The position numbers and the translations under genes were made by a program. Positions 42,494-51,489 of a stretch of DNA of 64,000 nucleotides are shown in pieces. The DNA lies in the NCBI RefSeq assembly GCF_029892685.1, contig NZ_JARXVD010000001.1:124001-188000 (forward strand), in the 5' to 3' direction. Each line of letters begins with the position of its first letter. The stretch's first letter is position 1. The stretch is from Mycobacterium sp. OTB74. GTDB taxonomy: Bacteria; Actinomycetota; Actinomycetes; Mycobacteriales; Mycobacteriaceae. The notes beneath the pieces were generated by a model, which saw only the letters and a program-made list of their open reading frames with translations, searched no databases and was not told where the DNA came from.

Positions 42494-42507
42494 GCGCAGT
42501 GTAGGCA
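42494..42507 (+). repeat. attR core of the integrated element
   Basis: GCGCAGTGTAGGCA, identical to attL at 26720-26733. To its right is the N-terminal part of the interrupted host gene; to its left is element DNA. Confidence 0.9.
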
Positions 42508-43080
42508 GCTGGTTACCCCTGGCAGGACCAGTGGGCCGATCAGGCCGGTGCCGTCCCGGATGCGTACCGGTAGGTGGGGTACGTTGGCGGCCTGGAGTTC
42601 GCGAACCAGGCGGGGATCGGCCACCAGAGTGTCTGCCAGCACCACCAGGTCGGCCGCCGCTCGAGTGGCGGCCACGTGGCGCAGCCGGCTGGTGCGCACC
42701 CGGTTGCCCGAACAACTCAAGGCACTGGCCAGCAGGTCGGACAACGGCCCACTGCCGTGGACACGCACCACCGCCGCGCGGGCATCTTTGTGTGCGGTGG
42801 CGCGGTGCAAGAGGCCGGCGGCCGCCAGGGCAGAGATCAGGTCGGTCAGCGCGTCGAGATCGGTCAGGCCGGCGCTGACGGCACGCGTCTCCAAGTCATC
42901 AGCAGCGATGCCGGATTGCATGGCGCGCAGCAGCTCGGTGAGCGCGTCGATCGACATATCGGCCGGCGGCCGCACCACGACGGCCCGTCGCGGGTCCCAA
43001 CCGATCTGGACGGTGTCGTCTGGTCTCCGCAGCACCGGCATCGCCGGATTCAAGGTGTGCCGCGCTGCTACGGGTTCCAT
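42494..43080 (-). pseudogene. 5' part of interrupted E1/cyclodehydratase-like gene (Rv3196 type)
   Basis: Starts at ATG 43080 with MEPVAARHTLNPAMPVL and reads 195 codons to the att core, ending PLVLPGVTSCLHCA. The frame then runs 48 codons into element DNA, to a stop at 42349, giving a chimeric product with an unrelated tail. The family (TOMM leader-binding/cyclodehydratase-related, E1-like) uses a C-X2-C pair here together with a C-terminal pair now at 26443-26733. The host gene is therefore split at its zinc motif. Immediately upstream on the same strand is the DUF2342 gene, so the operon promoter still transcribes this stub. Confidence 0.9.
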
Positions 43081-43137
43081 GGCCCAACTGTGCCAAGGGC
43101 GTGGTGATTCGGCGAATCAGTTATCCACAGGCGTGGG

Positions 43138-44496
43138 CTACTGGTCCTCGGGTCCTCGGTTCAGGTCTTTCTCCAGGTCGGCCAGGGCTTGGTCGATCCC
43201 GGAGGTGTCACCGCCGAGCGCCCGGTCGATGAACCCCGCGGGCTCGTCGAGGTCGGACGCGCCGGGCAGCAGGTCGGGGTGCTGCCAGACGGCATCGCGT
43301 CGGTCGTTGCCGACGGCCTCGGTCAGCTTCTCCCATAGCGCCGCGGCCTCCCGCATCTTGCGTGGACGCAGTTCCAGGCCCACCAGCGTGGCGAAGGTCT
43401 GCTCGGCTGGCCCGCCGGTGGCGCGGCGCCGGCGCAAGGTTTCGCTCAGGGCCGAGGTGCCCGGCAGCCGGTCACCTAGGGCAGCGGTGACAACGGTCTG
43501 CACCCAGCCTTCGATCAGCGCCAGCAGAGTCTCCAGGCGTTCCAGCGCGGCGGTCTGCTCGGGCGTGGCCTTGGGCTCGAACATGCCCTGGCTCATCAGC
43601 TTCTCCATGGCGGCCGGGTCGCCCAGTGCGGTCGGATCCAGACCTTGGGCGAGTTCCTCGAACCCGCTCATGTCGACCTTGATGCCCTTGGCGAACGCCT
43701 CGACGGCGCTGAGCAGCTGGCTGGACAGCCAGGGCACGTGGCTGAACAGGCGGTGGTGGGCTGCCTCGCGGGCCGCCAGGAAGGTCAGGACCTCACTGCG
43801 CGGCTGTTCCAGGCCTTCTCCGAAGGCGTCGACGGCCGTGGGCATCAGCGCGGCCACTCCGGCCGGGCCCAGGGGCAACCCAATGTCGGTGGAGGTCAGC
43901 ACTTCCTTGGACAACGTGCCCAACGCCTGGCCCAGCTGCGAGCCGAACGCCATGCCGCCCATCTGCGACATCATGGCCATCAGCGGCCCGGCCATGGACT
44001 TGGCTTCCTCGGGCAGCGCCGACACCCACATGTTGGACAGCTGCTCGGCCACCGGATCACACAGGCGCTTCCAGGTGCCAAGCGTGTTGTCCAGCCAGTC
44101 GCCAGGTGTCCACGCGACAGCACGTGTGGTGCCGGCCGGCAGGGGGGTCACCCCGTCGAGCCAGGTGTCGGCCAGCCGCACTGCGTCGGAGATCGCCGTA
44201 TGGGTCTGTTCGGGAATCGGTGCGACAAACCCGATCGAGTCGGACGCCAGCTTGCGGGCCAAGTCGTAGTTGACCGGTCCGGCCTGCGGGTTCGCCATGG
44301 AGGCGCCGGCGCCGCTGAACATCTCGCCGAGCTTGGTGAAAATCTGGCCCAGGTCGGCCATGCCGAACTCGCCGCCACCCGCGCCGAACCCGAACGGGTC
44401 CGAAGCACCGCCGGAAGGGCCTTGACCAGGCTTCTTCTCGGATTTGTCGCGGTCGGGGTCTTCTCCAGCGGAGAAGCCAAAGGGCAGGTCAGCCAT
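43138..44496 (-). CDS. DUF2342 zinc-hydrolase-like protein (Rv3195 type)
   Basis: 452 aa from ATG 44496. N-terminal Gly/Phe-rich and charged region, then the helical DUF2342 (coenzyme F420 biosynthesis-associated/zinc-dependent metalloprotease) domain with LALIEGWVQTVV and PFLSQLLSAVEAF-type stretches. The family fold is metalloprotease-like, but the canonical HExxH pattern is not intact here, so catalysis is doubtful. First gene of the operon continuing into the interrupted cyclodehydratase-like gene and, before insertion, the ABC1 kinase. Confidence 0.78.
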   Translation of the reverse strand: MADLPFGFSAGEDPDRDKSEKKPGQGPSGGASDPFGFGAGGGEFGMADLGQIFTKLGEMFSGAGASMANPQAGPVNYDLARKLASDSIGFVAPIPEQTHTAISDAVRLADTWLDGVTPLPAGTTRAVAWTPGDWLDNTLGTWKRLCDPVAEQLSNMWVSALPEEAKSMAGPLMAMMSQMGGMAFGSQLGQALGTLSKEVLTSTDIGLPLGPAGVAALMPTAVDAFGEGLEQPRSEVLTFLAAREAAHHRLFSHVPWLSSQLLSAVEAFAKGIKVDMSGFEELAQGLDPTALGDPAAMEKLMSQGMFEPKATPEQTAALERLETLLALIEGWVQTVVTAALGDRLPGTSALSETLRRRRATGGPAEQTFATLVGLELRPRKMREAAALWEKLTEAVGNDRRDAVWQHPDLLPGASDLDEPAGFIDRALGGDTSGIDQALADLEKDLNRGPEDQ

Positions 44497-44585
44497 ACAG
44501 TCAACGGTACTGCCCGAACCGACTAGAGGTGACTTCGCGGGTCACGCTGACAGCGAACCGGCGGTAGAGCCTTAATGTGGGCGAC

Positions 44586-45611
44586 GTGAACAGGCGGATT
44601 TTGACGCTGCTGGTGGCGCTGGTGCCCATCGTGGCATTCGGTGTGCTCGTCTCAGCAGTGACGGTGCCATTCGTATCGCTGGGGCCGGGTCCGACCTTCA
44701 ACACGCTCGGTGAGGTCGACGGCAAGAAGGTTGTCGAGATCAAGGGCGACGTCGTGGTCCATCCGACGTCAGGCAACCTGAACATGACCACGGTGTCCCA
44801 GAGCGACGGCCTGACCATGGGCCAGGCGCTGGCGCTGTGGATGTCGGGGCGCGAGCAACTGGTGCCGCGCGAGCTGGTGTATCCGCCGGACAAGTCCAAG
44901 GACGAGGTGGACCAGGCCAACAACACCGACTTCAAGAACTCCGAAGACGACGCCGAGTTCGCCGCCCTGTCGTTTCTGAAGTACCCGAAGGCGGTGACCG
45001 TCGCCGCGGTCAGCGATCCGGGTCCGTCGGTCGGCAAATTGCAGGCCGGCGATGCCATCGACATGGTCAACGGCATCCCGGTGGCCAACGTCGAGGAGTT
45101 CACCGCGGTGTTGAAGAAGACCAAGCCGGGGGACCAGTTGGTGATCGACTACCGGCGCAAGAATGCGCCGATCGGCACCGTCACGATCACGCTGGGCGCC
45201 AACAAGGACCGCGACTACGGATACCTGGGGACTTCGGTGCTCAACGCGCCCTGGGCCCCGTTCGCCATCGACTTCCATCTGGCCAACATCGGCGGTCCGT
45301 CGGCCGGGCTGATGTTCAGTCTGGCCGTGGTGGACAAGCTCACGGACGGGAACCTCAACGGCGGCAAGTTCGTTGCGGGTACTGGAACCATTTCCGACGA
45401 CGGCAAGGTCGGCCCGATCGGCGGCATCACGCACAAGATGTACGCCGCCCGGGAGGCCGGCGCGACGGTGTTCATGGTGCCTGCCGGTAACTGCGCCGAG
45501 GCGTCATCGGCCCGTTTGGACGGCCTGCAGTTGGTGAAGGTCGACACCCTCGGTGGCGCCGTCGATGCATTGCACGCGGTTTCCGCTGGTGGCGAACCTC
45601 CCCACTGCTGA
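44586..45611 (+). CDS. Lon-like PDZ-domain membrane serine protease (Rv3194c type)
   Basis: 341 aa from GTG 44586 (GTG 44577 adds three codons). One membrane segment at about 4-30 (ILTLLVALVPIVAFGVLVSAVTV). A PDZ domain at about 140-200 (VSDPGPSVGKLQAGDAIDMVNG). A C-terminal Lon-type protease domain has the Ser of GGPSAGLMFSL and the Lys of the HKMYAA segment after GPIGGI. This is the YlbL/S16 family. Proteolysis at the membrane is likely; substrates are unknown. Transcribed towards UPF0182 with 83 bp between. Confidence 0.88.
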   Translation: MNRRILTLLVALVPIVAFGVLVSAVTVPFVSLGPGPTFNTLGEVDGKKVVEIKGDVVVHPTSGNLNMTTVSQSDGLTMGQALALWMSGREQLVPRELVYPPDKSKDEVDQANNTDFKNSEDDAEFAALSFLKYPKAVTVAAVSDPGPSVGKLQAGDAIDMVNGIPVANVEEFTAVLKKTKPGDQLVIDYRRKNAPIGTVTITLGANKDRDYGYLGTSVLNAPWAPFAIDFHLANIGGPSAGLMFSLAVVDKLTDGNLNGGKFVAGTGTISDDGKVGPIGGITHKMYAAREAGATVFMVPAGNCAEASSARLDGLQLVKVDTLGGAVDALHAVSAGGEPPHC

Positions 45612-45694
45612 CTTGCTGTCGATGCTGCACTTGACGCTCTTTGCGTAGAGTTTGTGGCGCACGCTGGGATACCAACTACAGACGGAGCTGACGA

Positions 45695-48670
45695 GTGGGT
45701 ATGCGACCCGCGGCAAGGATGCCGAAGCTGACACGACGTAGCCGGATCCTGATCGGGTTCGCGCTGTTGTTCGTGGGCCTGTTGCTGATCGGGCCGCGCC
45801 TGGTCGACGCGTACGTCGACTGGCTGTGGTTCGGCGAGCTCGGTTATCGCTCGGTGTTCAGCACCGTGTTGGTGACCCGGCTGGTGGTGTTCCTGGTGGC
45901 TGGGGTGTTCATCGGCGCGGTGGTGTTCGGGGCAATGGCACTTGCGTACCGGTCTCGGCCGGTGTTCGTGCCGTCGTCGGGGCCCAATGACCCCGTGGTC
46001 CGCTACCGCACCGCGGTGCTGTCCCGACTCAGGCTGTTCGCTATCGCAATTCCCGGGTTCATCGGGTTGCTGGCCGGTTTCGTTGCGCAGACCTACTGGG
46101 TGCGGGTGCAGTTGTTCCTGCACGGCGGCTCGTTCGGGGTCGCCGATCCGGAATTCGGCAAGGACCTGGGTTTTTATGCGTTCGACCTGCCGTTCTACCG
46201 GCTGATTCTGGGCTATCTGTTCGTTGCGGTCTTCCTGGCGTTGGTCGGAAATCTGTTGGGTCACTATGTGTTCGGTGGCATCAGGCTGTCCGGTCGCCAG
46301 GGTGCGCTAAGTCGGGCGGCCCGTATTCAGCTGGTGACGCTGGTGGGAATCCTGGTCGTGCTCAAGGCGGTTGCCTACTGGTTCGATCGCTACGAGCTGC
46401 TGAGCCACACCCGCGGGGGCAAGCCGTTCACCGGTGCCGGGTACACCGACATCAACGCGGTGCTGCCGGCCAAGCTGATCCTGCTGGCCATCGCGGTGAT
46501 CTGTGCGGTGGCGGTGTTCTCTGCATTGATCTTGCGGGACTTGAGGATTCCGGCGATCGGCGTGGTGCTCCTGCTGCTCAGTTCCATGATCGTGGGTGCC
46601 GGCTGGCCCATGCTGGTCGAACAGTTCAGCGTCAAACCTAATGCGGCGCAGAAGGAAAGCGAGTACATCGGCCGAAGCATCACGGCCACCCGCGACGCAT
46701 ACGGGCTGACCGATGACGTGGTGACCTACCGCGACTACAGCGGCAATGCACCGGCCACAGCCGAGCAGGTGGCCGCCGACCGGGCGACGACATCGAACAT
46801 CCGGTTGCTTGATCCGACCATCGTCGGCCCGGCATTCACCCAGTTCCAGCAGGGCAAGAACTTCTACAACTTCCCCGATCAGCTGTCCATCGACCGCTAT
46901 GTCGGGCCGGACGGCCAGCTGCGTGACTACGTGGTGGCTGCCCGCGAATTGAACCCGGACCGGCTGATCGACAACCAGCGCGACTGGATCAACCGGCACT
47001 CCGTGTACACGCACGGCAACGGTTTCATCGCCTCGCCGGCCAATACGGTCCGCGGAATCGCCAACGATCCCAACCAGAACGGCGGATATCCGGAGTTCCT
47101 GGCCAGTGTGGTGGGTCCCAACGGCGCGCCTGTGTCGCCGGGGCCGGCTCCATTGGATGAACCTCGGGTGTACTTCGGTCCGGTGATCGCCAGTGCGAGT
47201 TCCGATTACGCGATTGTCGGCAAGAACGGCAATGACCGCGAGTACGACACCGAGACCAAGAACTACACGTATGACGGCGCTGGTGGTGTGCCGCTGGGTA
47301 ACTGGTTCGCCAGGTCGGTATTCGCAGCCAAGTTCGCCGAGCGAAACTTCCTGTTCTCCAACGTAATCGGAGCCGACAGCAAGATCCTGTTCAACCGTGA
47401 CCCGGCGCAGCGGGTCGAGGCGGTGGCGCCGTGGCTGACCACCGATTCGTCGGTGTACCCGGCCATCGTCAACAAGCGGATGGTGTGGATTGTCGACGGT
47501 TACACCACGCTGGACAACTACCCGTATTCGGAGCTGACGTCGCTGTCGAGTGCGACCGCGGACTCCAATGAGGTTGCGGTGAACCGGCTTCTGCCGGATA
47601 AGCAGGTGTCCTACATCCGTAACTCGGTGAAAGCGACCGTCGATGCCTATGACGGCACGGTGACGCTGTACGAGCAGGACGAGCATGATCCGGTGCTGCA
47701 GGCCTGGATGCAGGTGTTCCCGGGGACTGTGAAACCGAAGTCCGAAATTTCCAAGGAACTTGCCGACCACCTGAGGTACCCCGAAGACCTGTTCAAGGTA
47801 CAGCGCATGCTGCTGGCCAAGTACCACGTCAACGATCCGGTGACCTTCTTCTCGACGTCGGATTTCTGGGACGTGCCGCTGGATCCCAACCCGACGGCCA
47901 GCAGTTACCAGCCTCCTTACTACATAGTCGCCAAAGATCTTGCTACCGGCGCTGATTCGCCGTCCTTCCAGCTGACCAGTGCGATGAACCGATTCCGGCG
48001 CGACTTCCTGGCCGCATACATCAGCGCAAGTTCAGACCCGGCGACCTATGGGAAGATCACGGTGCTGACCATTCCGGGTCAGGTGAACGGGCCGAAGCTG
48101 GCCAACAACGCGATCACCACTGATACCGCTGTCAGCCAGGACCTCGGCGTCATCGGACGGGACAACCAGAACCGGATCCGGTGGGGCAATCTGCTGACTT
48201 TGCCGGTGGCGCAAGGTGGTCTGCTGTACGTGGAGCCCGTCTATGCCTCCCCGGGAACCAGCGATGCGGCGTCGTCGTACCCGCGGCTCATCCGGGTGGC
48301 CATGATGTACAACGACAAAGTCGGTTACGGGCCGACAGTGCGTGATGCCTTGAACGGCATCTTCGGAGCGGGTGCGGGTGCTACCGCGACGGGTCCGGCG
48401 CCGGCCGACCTGCCGGCCAGCCCGCCGCCCGCGGCGGCGCCGGGTGCGGCACCACCCGCGGCAGGGACGCCCGCGCCACCGCCGCCGGCCGCCATTGTGC
48501 CCCCAGGCCCTCAGGCAGCGTTGTCGGCGGCGAAAGCGGCTGCGCTACAAGACGTCAACTCTGCGATGGAGGCGGTGCGCCTGGCCCAGCAGAGCGGCAA
48601 CTTCGCGCAATATGGCGAGGCGTTGCAGAAGCTCGACGACGCGATGAACAAGTTCCGCGACGCCAAGTAG
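45695..48670 (+). CDS. UPF0182 integral membrane protein (Rv3193c type)
   Basis: 991 aa from GTG 45695. Seven or so membrane helices in the first about 300 residues ([39 protein letters not shown] and others). A large extracytoplasmic domain follows, with conserved blocks such as [20 protein letters not shown] and [12 protein letters not shown]. The C-terminus is a Pro/Ala-rich linker and a final coiled coil. The family is universal in mycobacteria and has no established function. A perfect 18-bp stem terminator follows. Confidence 0.92.
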   Translation: MGMRPAARMPKLTRRSRILIGFALLFVGLLLIGPRLVDAYVDWLWFGELGYRSVFSTVLVTRLVVFLVAGVFIGAVVFGAMALAYRSRPVFVPSSGPNDPVVRYRTAVLSRLRLFAIAIPGFIGLLAGFVAQTYWVRVQLFLHGGSFGVADPEFGKDLGFYAFDLPFYRLILGYLFVAVFLALVGNLLGHYVFGGIRLSGRQGALSRAARIQLVTLVGILVVLKAVAYWFDRYELLSHTRGGKPFTGAGYTDINAVLPAKLILLAIAVICAVAVFSALILRDLRIPAIGVVLLLLSSMIVGAGWPMLVEQFSVKPNAAQKESEYIGRSITATRDAYGLTDDVVTYRDYSGNAPATAEQVAADRATTSNIRLLDPTIVGPAFTQFQQGKNFYNFPDQLSIDRYVGPDGQLRDYVVAARELNPDRLIDNQRDWINRHSVYTHGNGFIASPANTVRGIANDPNQNGGYPEFLASVVGPNGAPVSPGPAPLDEPRVYFGPVIASASSDYAIVGKNGNDREYDTETKNYTYDGAGGVPLGNWFARSVFAAKFAERNFLFSNVIGADSKILFNRDPAQRVEAVAPWLTTDSSVYPAIVNKRMVWIVDGYTTLDNYPYSELTSLSSATADSNEVAVNRLLPDKQVSYIRNSVKATVDAYDGTVTLYEQDEHDPVLQAWMQVFPGTVKPKSEISKELADHLRYPEDLFKVQRMLLAKYHVNDPVTFFSTSDFWDVPLDPNPTASSYQPPYYIVAKDLATGADSPSFQLTSAMNRFRRDFLAAYISASSDPATYGKITVLTIPGQVNGPKLANNAITTDTAVSQDLGVIGRDNQNRIRWGNLLTLPVAQGGLLYVEPVYASPGTSDAASSYPRLIRVAMMYNDKVGYGPTVRDALNGIFGAGAGATATGPAPADLPASPPPAAAPGAAPPAAGTPAPPPPAAIVPPGPQAALSAAKAAALQDVNSAMEAVRLAQQSGNFAQYGEALQKLDDAMNKFRDAK

Positions 48671-48697
48671 GAAGCCGGCTCGCCTTCTTTCGCGAAC

Positions 48698-48744
48698 AAG
48701 CACAAATGTCCCCGATGCCCTGCGCGTCGGGGACATTTGTGCTT
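48698..48744 (+). terminator. Intrinsic terminator after UPF0182 gene
   Basis: Perfect 18-bp stem: 48698-48715 (AAGCACAAATGTCCCCGA) with 48727-48744; 11-nt loop. Confidence 0.88.
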
Positions 48745-48862
48745 TCCCGCAAGCTGAGGTGCGCCCAGCTCGCAGTAGTGAGAATTGGGTCACATTTGCG
48801 TCCGTTCTGGGGACCAGAGTTCAGCCTGCTTACGTGCTAGAAACCCCTGCTGAGCACTCGAT

Positions 48863-48891
48863 TTGGCGCATCTGGAAGCGTTGGGTAACGT
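48863..48891 (+). promoter_or_regulatory. Promoter of tRNA-fMet
   Basis: -35-like TTGGCG (48863-48868), 17-bp spacer, -10-like TAACGT (48886-48891). Transcription would start a few bases before the tRNA at 48904. Confidence 0.55.
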
Positions 48892-48903
48892 TGTATTCAC
48901 CAA

Positions 48904-48980
48904 CGCGGGGTGGAGCAGCTCGGTAGCTCGCTGGGCTCATAACCCAGAGGTCGCAGGTTCGAATCCTGTCCCCGCTACCA
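48904..48980 (+). tRNA. Initiator tRNA-Met (CAT anticodon), CCA encoded
   Basis: 77 nt forming a full cloverleaf. Anticodon loop CTCATAA is closed by a stem with three consecutive G-C pairs (CTGGG/CCCAG) and position 1 does not pair (C opposite T before ACCA). Both are initiator hallmarks. T loop GTTCGAATC present. Confidence 0.95.
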
Positions 48981-49015
48981 AAGGTAGATGAACTGAATAC
49001 AGGGATCTATCACGG

Positions 49016-49047
49016 AAACCCCCTCCGAGAGGAATCGGAGGGGGTTT
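49016..49047. terminator. Terminator after tRNA-fMet
   Basis: Perfect 13-bp stem AAACCCCCTCCGA / TCGGAGGGGGTTT, followed by a T/C-rich tract. Confidence 0.85.
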
Positions 49048-49147
49048 CTTCTTTTCTGTCCTTGTGTACGGATTTGTGTACGGAATTTTTCTGAAGTCGG
49101 CGATTTTCGGGCGATGGAAGCCGGACGCTTTCAGCATTGGCGCTGGT

Positions 49148-49453
49148 GTCAAGCTCGTGGATGGCGGCGTTGGTGATGGTGTTGGCGGAGTCACCGCCCG
49201 GCCCTTCGGTGACGGTGCGACTGACGCAGTGTGCGACCAGAATGTCGCCCAGTTCGCCGGCATCTGCGATGGCTTTGAGTTCCACATAGGACGGGTCGAA
49301 GCGGCGCATGAGGCCCAGCCCGATCAGATGCTGCCCAGCGTGCCGCTCAGCCTGGACGACGGCGGCGGCGTCTGCGGCGGTAAGGGCCAGAGGCTTTTCG
49401 CAAAGGATGGGCTTTCCGGCGGCGATGGCGGCCAGGGCGAGTTCGGCATGGGG
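49148..49453 (-). pseudogene. Gfo/Idh/MocA-family oxidoreductase fragment
   Basis: About 100 codons reading PHAELALAAIAAGKPILCEKPLA...GLMRRFDPSYVELKAIADAGELG...NAAIHELD. These are consecutive blocks of a myo-inositol 2-dehydrogenase-like enzyme, including the EKP motif that binds NAD and substrate. The N-terminal Rossmann segment and everything after HELD are missing. The frame then runs into unrelated sequence with SVHKSVHKDRK and stops at 49010. It is a remnant beside a tRNA gene, probably left by recombination. Confidence 0.8.
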
Positions 49454-49460
49454 TAGGTGA

Positions 49461-49916
49461 TCCCGATCCGGGCGCGAATGGTGTCCATGACTCGCAAAGT
49501 CGAGAGGATGGCCTCGCCCCGGAGACTCCTCCGGGGGCCATTTTCATGCTCGATGGGAACACTTCAGAACATCGGTACGCGGCGGCAGCCGCCATGTCGT
49601 AGGCGAGGGTATGCCCATGATTGACCGCAAGCTCAACCCAGGCACCCTCGGAAACGCTGACCCGGACATCAGACTCTGAAAAGTGCTTCTCGAAAAGGAC
49701 TTTCACCCGGAACAGCACCGCTGCGCAGCACTTTCGGATGATCGTGGCCAACTACCAACGCATCACCGCTACCAGCCACCAGCGTCGTGACCGCGAGCGC
49801 AACCGCCGTGCTCACCGTGGATACGGTCTCGAACTTTAGTTTGCCCACCGGGCATTTCATCACCCGACCAGCAACCCTGAACGTCGTGGCCACGGATACC
49901 CCGCCAAACCTCAGGA
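49461..49916. other. Gene-poor debris
   Basis: 456 bp with no recognisable complete gene. A hairpin CCCCGGAG/CTCCGGGG at about 49516-49536 is followed by CCATTTT and may terminate transcription. Short frames on both strands (for example 49575-49751 and 49669-49893, minus) match nothing known to me. Confidence 0.5.
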
Positions 49917-51233
49917 CTACGCGGGCTTGCGGGCCGAATTATCCGCGCTGGCCGATGGGACCGGCTCGTCGCCCTCTGCCCGGGCCGCGCCCGCGGCGAG
50001 GTGCTTCAGCAGCTCGGCCTGGATCAGCCGGCGCCCGGGTGCAAGTCGGTGCGAGAGCCCGTTCAGCAGGATCAGCGTGCGCCCGACGAGCGCGAAGTCC
50101 TCCGGGATCTTGCGCAAGCTCGTCTCGCCCAGGACCTCGAAGAACCCAGCCTCGGTGTCGCTGTCGCCGACCGTCATCAGCATCAGCGAGCGCAGGTTCT
50201 CGGGTTTCATCGAGGCGACGTCGAAGCCGAGCTGCTCAGCCGCGGCGAACGCGGCTCGCGAGTCGCCGATCATCGACGAGACCATCATTGTCGCGACGAG
50301 CCGCGCGAAGCCGGGCGGCAGCTCCTTGGCCAAGCCGAAGTCGAGGAGGCCGATCCGGCCGTCGGGCAGGATCAGCAGGTTCCCGGGGTGTGGATCGCCG
50401 TGGAAGAAGCCCTGCTCGAAGATCATCGTGCCGTAGAGCGCGCCGATCTTGCGCGCGATCTCCGCGAGCTTGTGGCCTGCCGCGACAAGCTCCTTCGTGC
50501 GCGCGACCTGGATGCCCTCCAGGTACTCGAGCACGATCACGTTGTCGCCGCACAGCTCCGGATGGACGCGCGGAACGACCACGAAGGGGACGTCGGTGAG
50601 GTTCTTCGCGAGTCGCTCGGTCGAGCGCGCCTCGCGCGGGAAGTCGAGCTCGAGCTCGATGAAGCGCGTCACCTCGATGACGAGCGCTCGCAAATCGATG
50701 CGTCGCTGCACGAGCATGACGATCCCGACGACGCGGCGCAGCATGCCGAGGTCGAGCGGGATGATCCTCGGGATCTCGGGATAGCGGATCTTCAGGACGA
50801 CCTGGCTGCCGTCGCGCAGCGTCGCGCGGTGCACCTGCGCCAACGAAGCGGCGGCGAGGGCCCGGTGGTCGATCGTCGCGAAGACCTCGTCGAGCGGGCG
50901 GCCGAGGTCGCGCTCGACGAGCGGCCGCAGCGTCTCGAAGGGCCGCGGCGGCACCGCGTCATGGAACTGGCTCAGCTCCTCGACGAAGGGCGCCGGGAAG
51001 AAGTCGGCCCGTGCGCCCAGGATCTGGGCGGCCTTCGTGAATGCGCCGGCTAGCGAGAGCGCGACGCCCTTGATCTCGCGGGCCGCCGCGCGGTGCGCGC
51101 GCTGCCAGTCGGCGTCAGCCGTCGACCAGCGAGCGGTGCGATCGCGCGCCAAGAGCAGCAGGTAGCGGGGCAGGACGCGCACGACCGCGAGCGCCACCCG
51201 CAGGACTCGGACGACTCGAAAGTGACGGATCAC
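49917..51233 (-). CDS. ABC1/UbiB-family kinase, horizontally acquired type
   Basis: 438 aa from GTG 51233. UbiB family motifs: KGVALSLAGAFTKAAQILGARADFFP (KxGQ region with the motif reading KAAQ), AAASLAQVHRATL, VVLKIRYP, FFHGDPHPGNLL and GLLDFGLAKELP. The change of the usual KxGQ to KAAQ is notable because that motif controls ADP/ATP choice. Codon use (CTC, GCG, CGC, GAG dominant) differs from the neighbouring mycobacterial genes. It is divergent from the P450 gene with a broken tetR between. Weak similarity to the kinase at 25063-26400 makes it a distant paralogue, not a duplicate. Confidence 0.85.
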   Translation of the reverse strand: MIRHFRVVRVLRVALAVVRVLPRYLLLLARDRTARWSTADADWQRAHRAAAREIKGVALSLAGAFTKAAQILGARADFFPAPFVEELSQFHDAVPPRPFETLRPLVERDLGRPLDEVFATIDHRALAAASLAQVHRATLRDGSQVVLKIRYPEIPRIIPLDLGMLRRVVGIVMLVQRRIDLRALVIEVTRFIELELDFPREARSTERLAKNLTDVPFVVVPRVHPELCGDNVIVLEYLEGIQVARTKELVAAGHKLAEIARKIGALYGTMIFEQGFFHGDPHPGNLLILPDGRIGLLDFGLAKELPPGFARLVATMMVSSMIGDSRAAFAAAEQLGFDVASMKPENLRSLMLMTVGDSDTEAGFFEVLGETSLRKIPEDFALVGRTLILLNGLSHRLAPGRRLIQAELLKHLAAGAARAEGDEPVPSASADNSARKPA

Positions 51234-51236
51234 GAA

Positions 51237-51363
51237 GCGGCCGCGCGTCTTTGCTATCGAATTCGAGATAGGGGGTGTCCTTTGTGATCCCGGCCTCGCG
51301 GGCGATCTTCTCGACCGAGGTCTGGGCGAAGCTCCGCTGGGCCCAGAGCTTCAGGGCGACGTG
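51237..51363 (-). pseudogene. TetR-family regulator fragment
   Basis: Reads LWAQRSFAQTSVEKIAREAGITKDTPYLEF followed by DSKDARPLR: the N-terminal helix-turn-helix of a TetR repressor (compare the usual TSVEEIAREAGVSKGTLYLHF). The ligand domain is absent; the frame degrades just before the ABC1 start at 51233. It was probably the regulator of the divergent kinase/P450 pair before truncation. Confidence 0.72.
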
Positions 51364-51489
51364 CGGTCGGGTTGGACTGGCGGGCCTCGGAGAACGCGTC
51401 GCGCGTGATTGAGGCAATCGTTGGCACGATGCTATTGTGGCCGGTCAGTCGGTCATTCTCAACACTGCGCTCGCCTGGAGGATCCCGCC

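Larger units (their letters stand above)
26720..42507. mobile_element. 15.8-kb serine-integrase phage satellite / prophage-like element
   Basis: Bounded by identical 14-bp cores; excision would remove 15,774 bp. Content in order: serine integrase, two tandem terminators, six small tightly overlapping genes (28521-30397), 1.1 kb of non-coding repeats, tape measure, HNH, tail-terminator-like, tail-chaperone-like, gp10-like, TerL, portal, protease, capsid, connector, stopper, a terminator, and an opposite-strand membrane protein. All listed frames are intact. Missing are major tail, minor tail, lysin, holin, replication and an evident repressor. The size and set resemble capsid-encoding phage satellites (cf-PICI type) and the phiRv1/phiRv2 elements. 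A degraded full prophage is the alternative. Confidence 0.88.

Noticed and set aside
48937..49287. Antisense frame ending VAGTGFEPATSGL
   Set aside because: This peptide is the well-known spurious translation of the reverse strand of tRNA genes.
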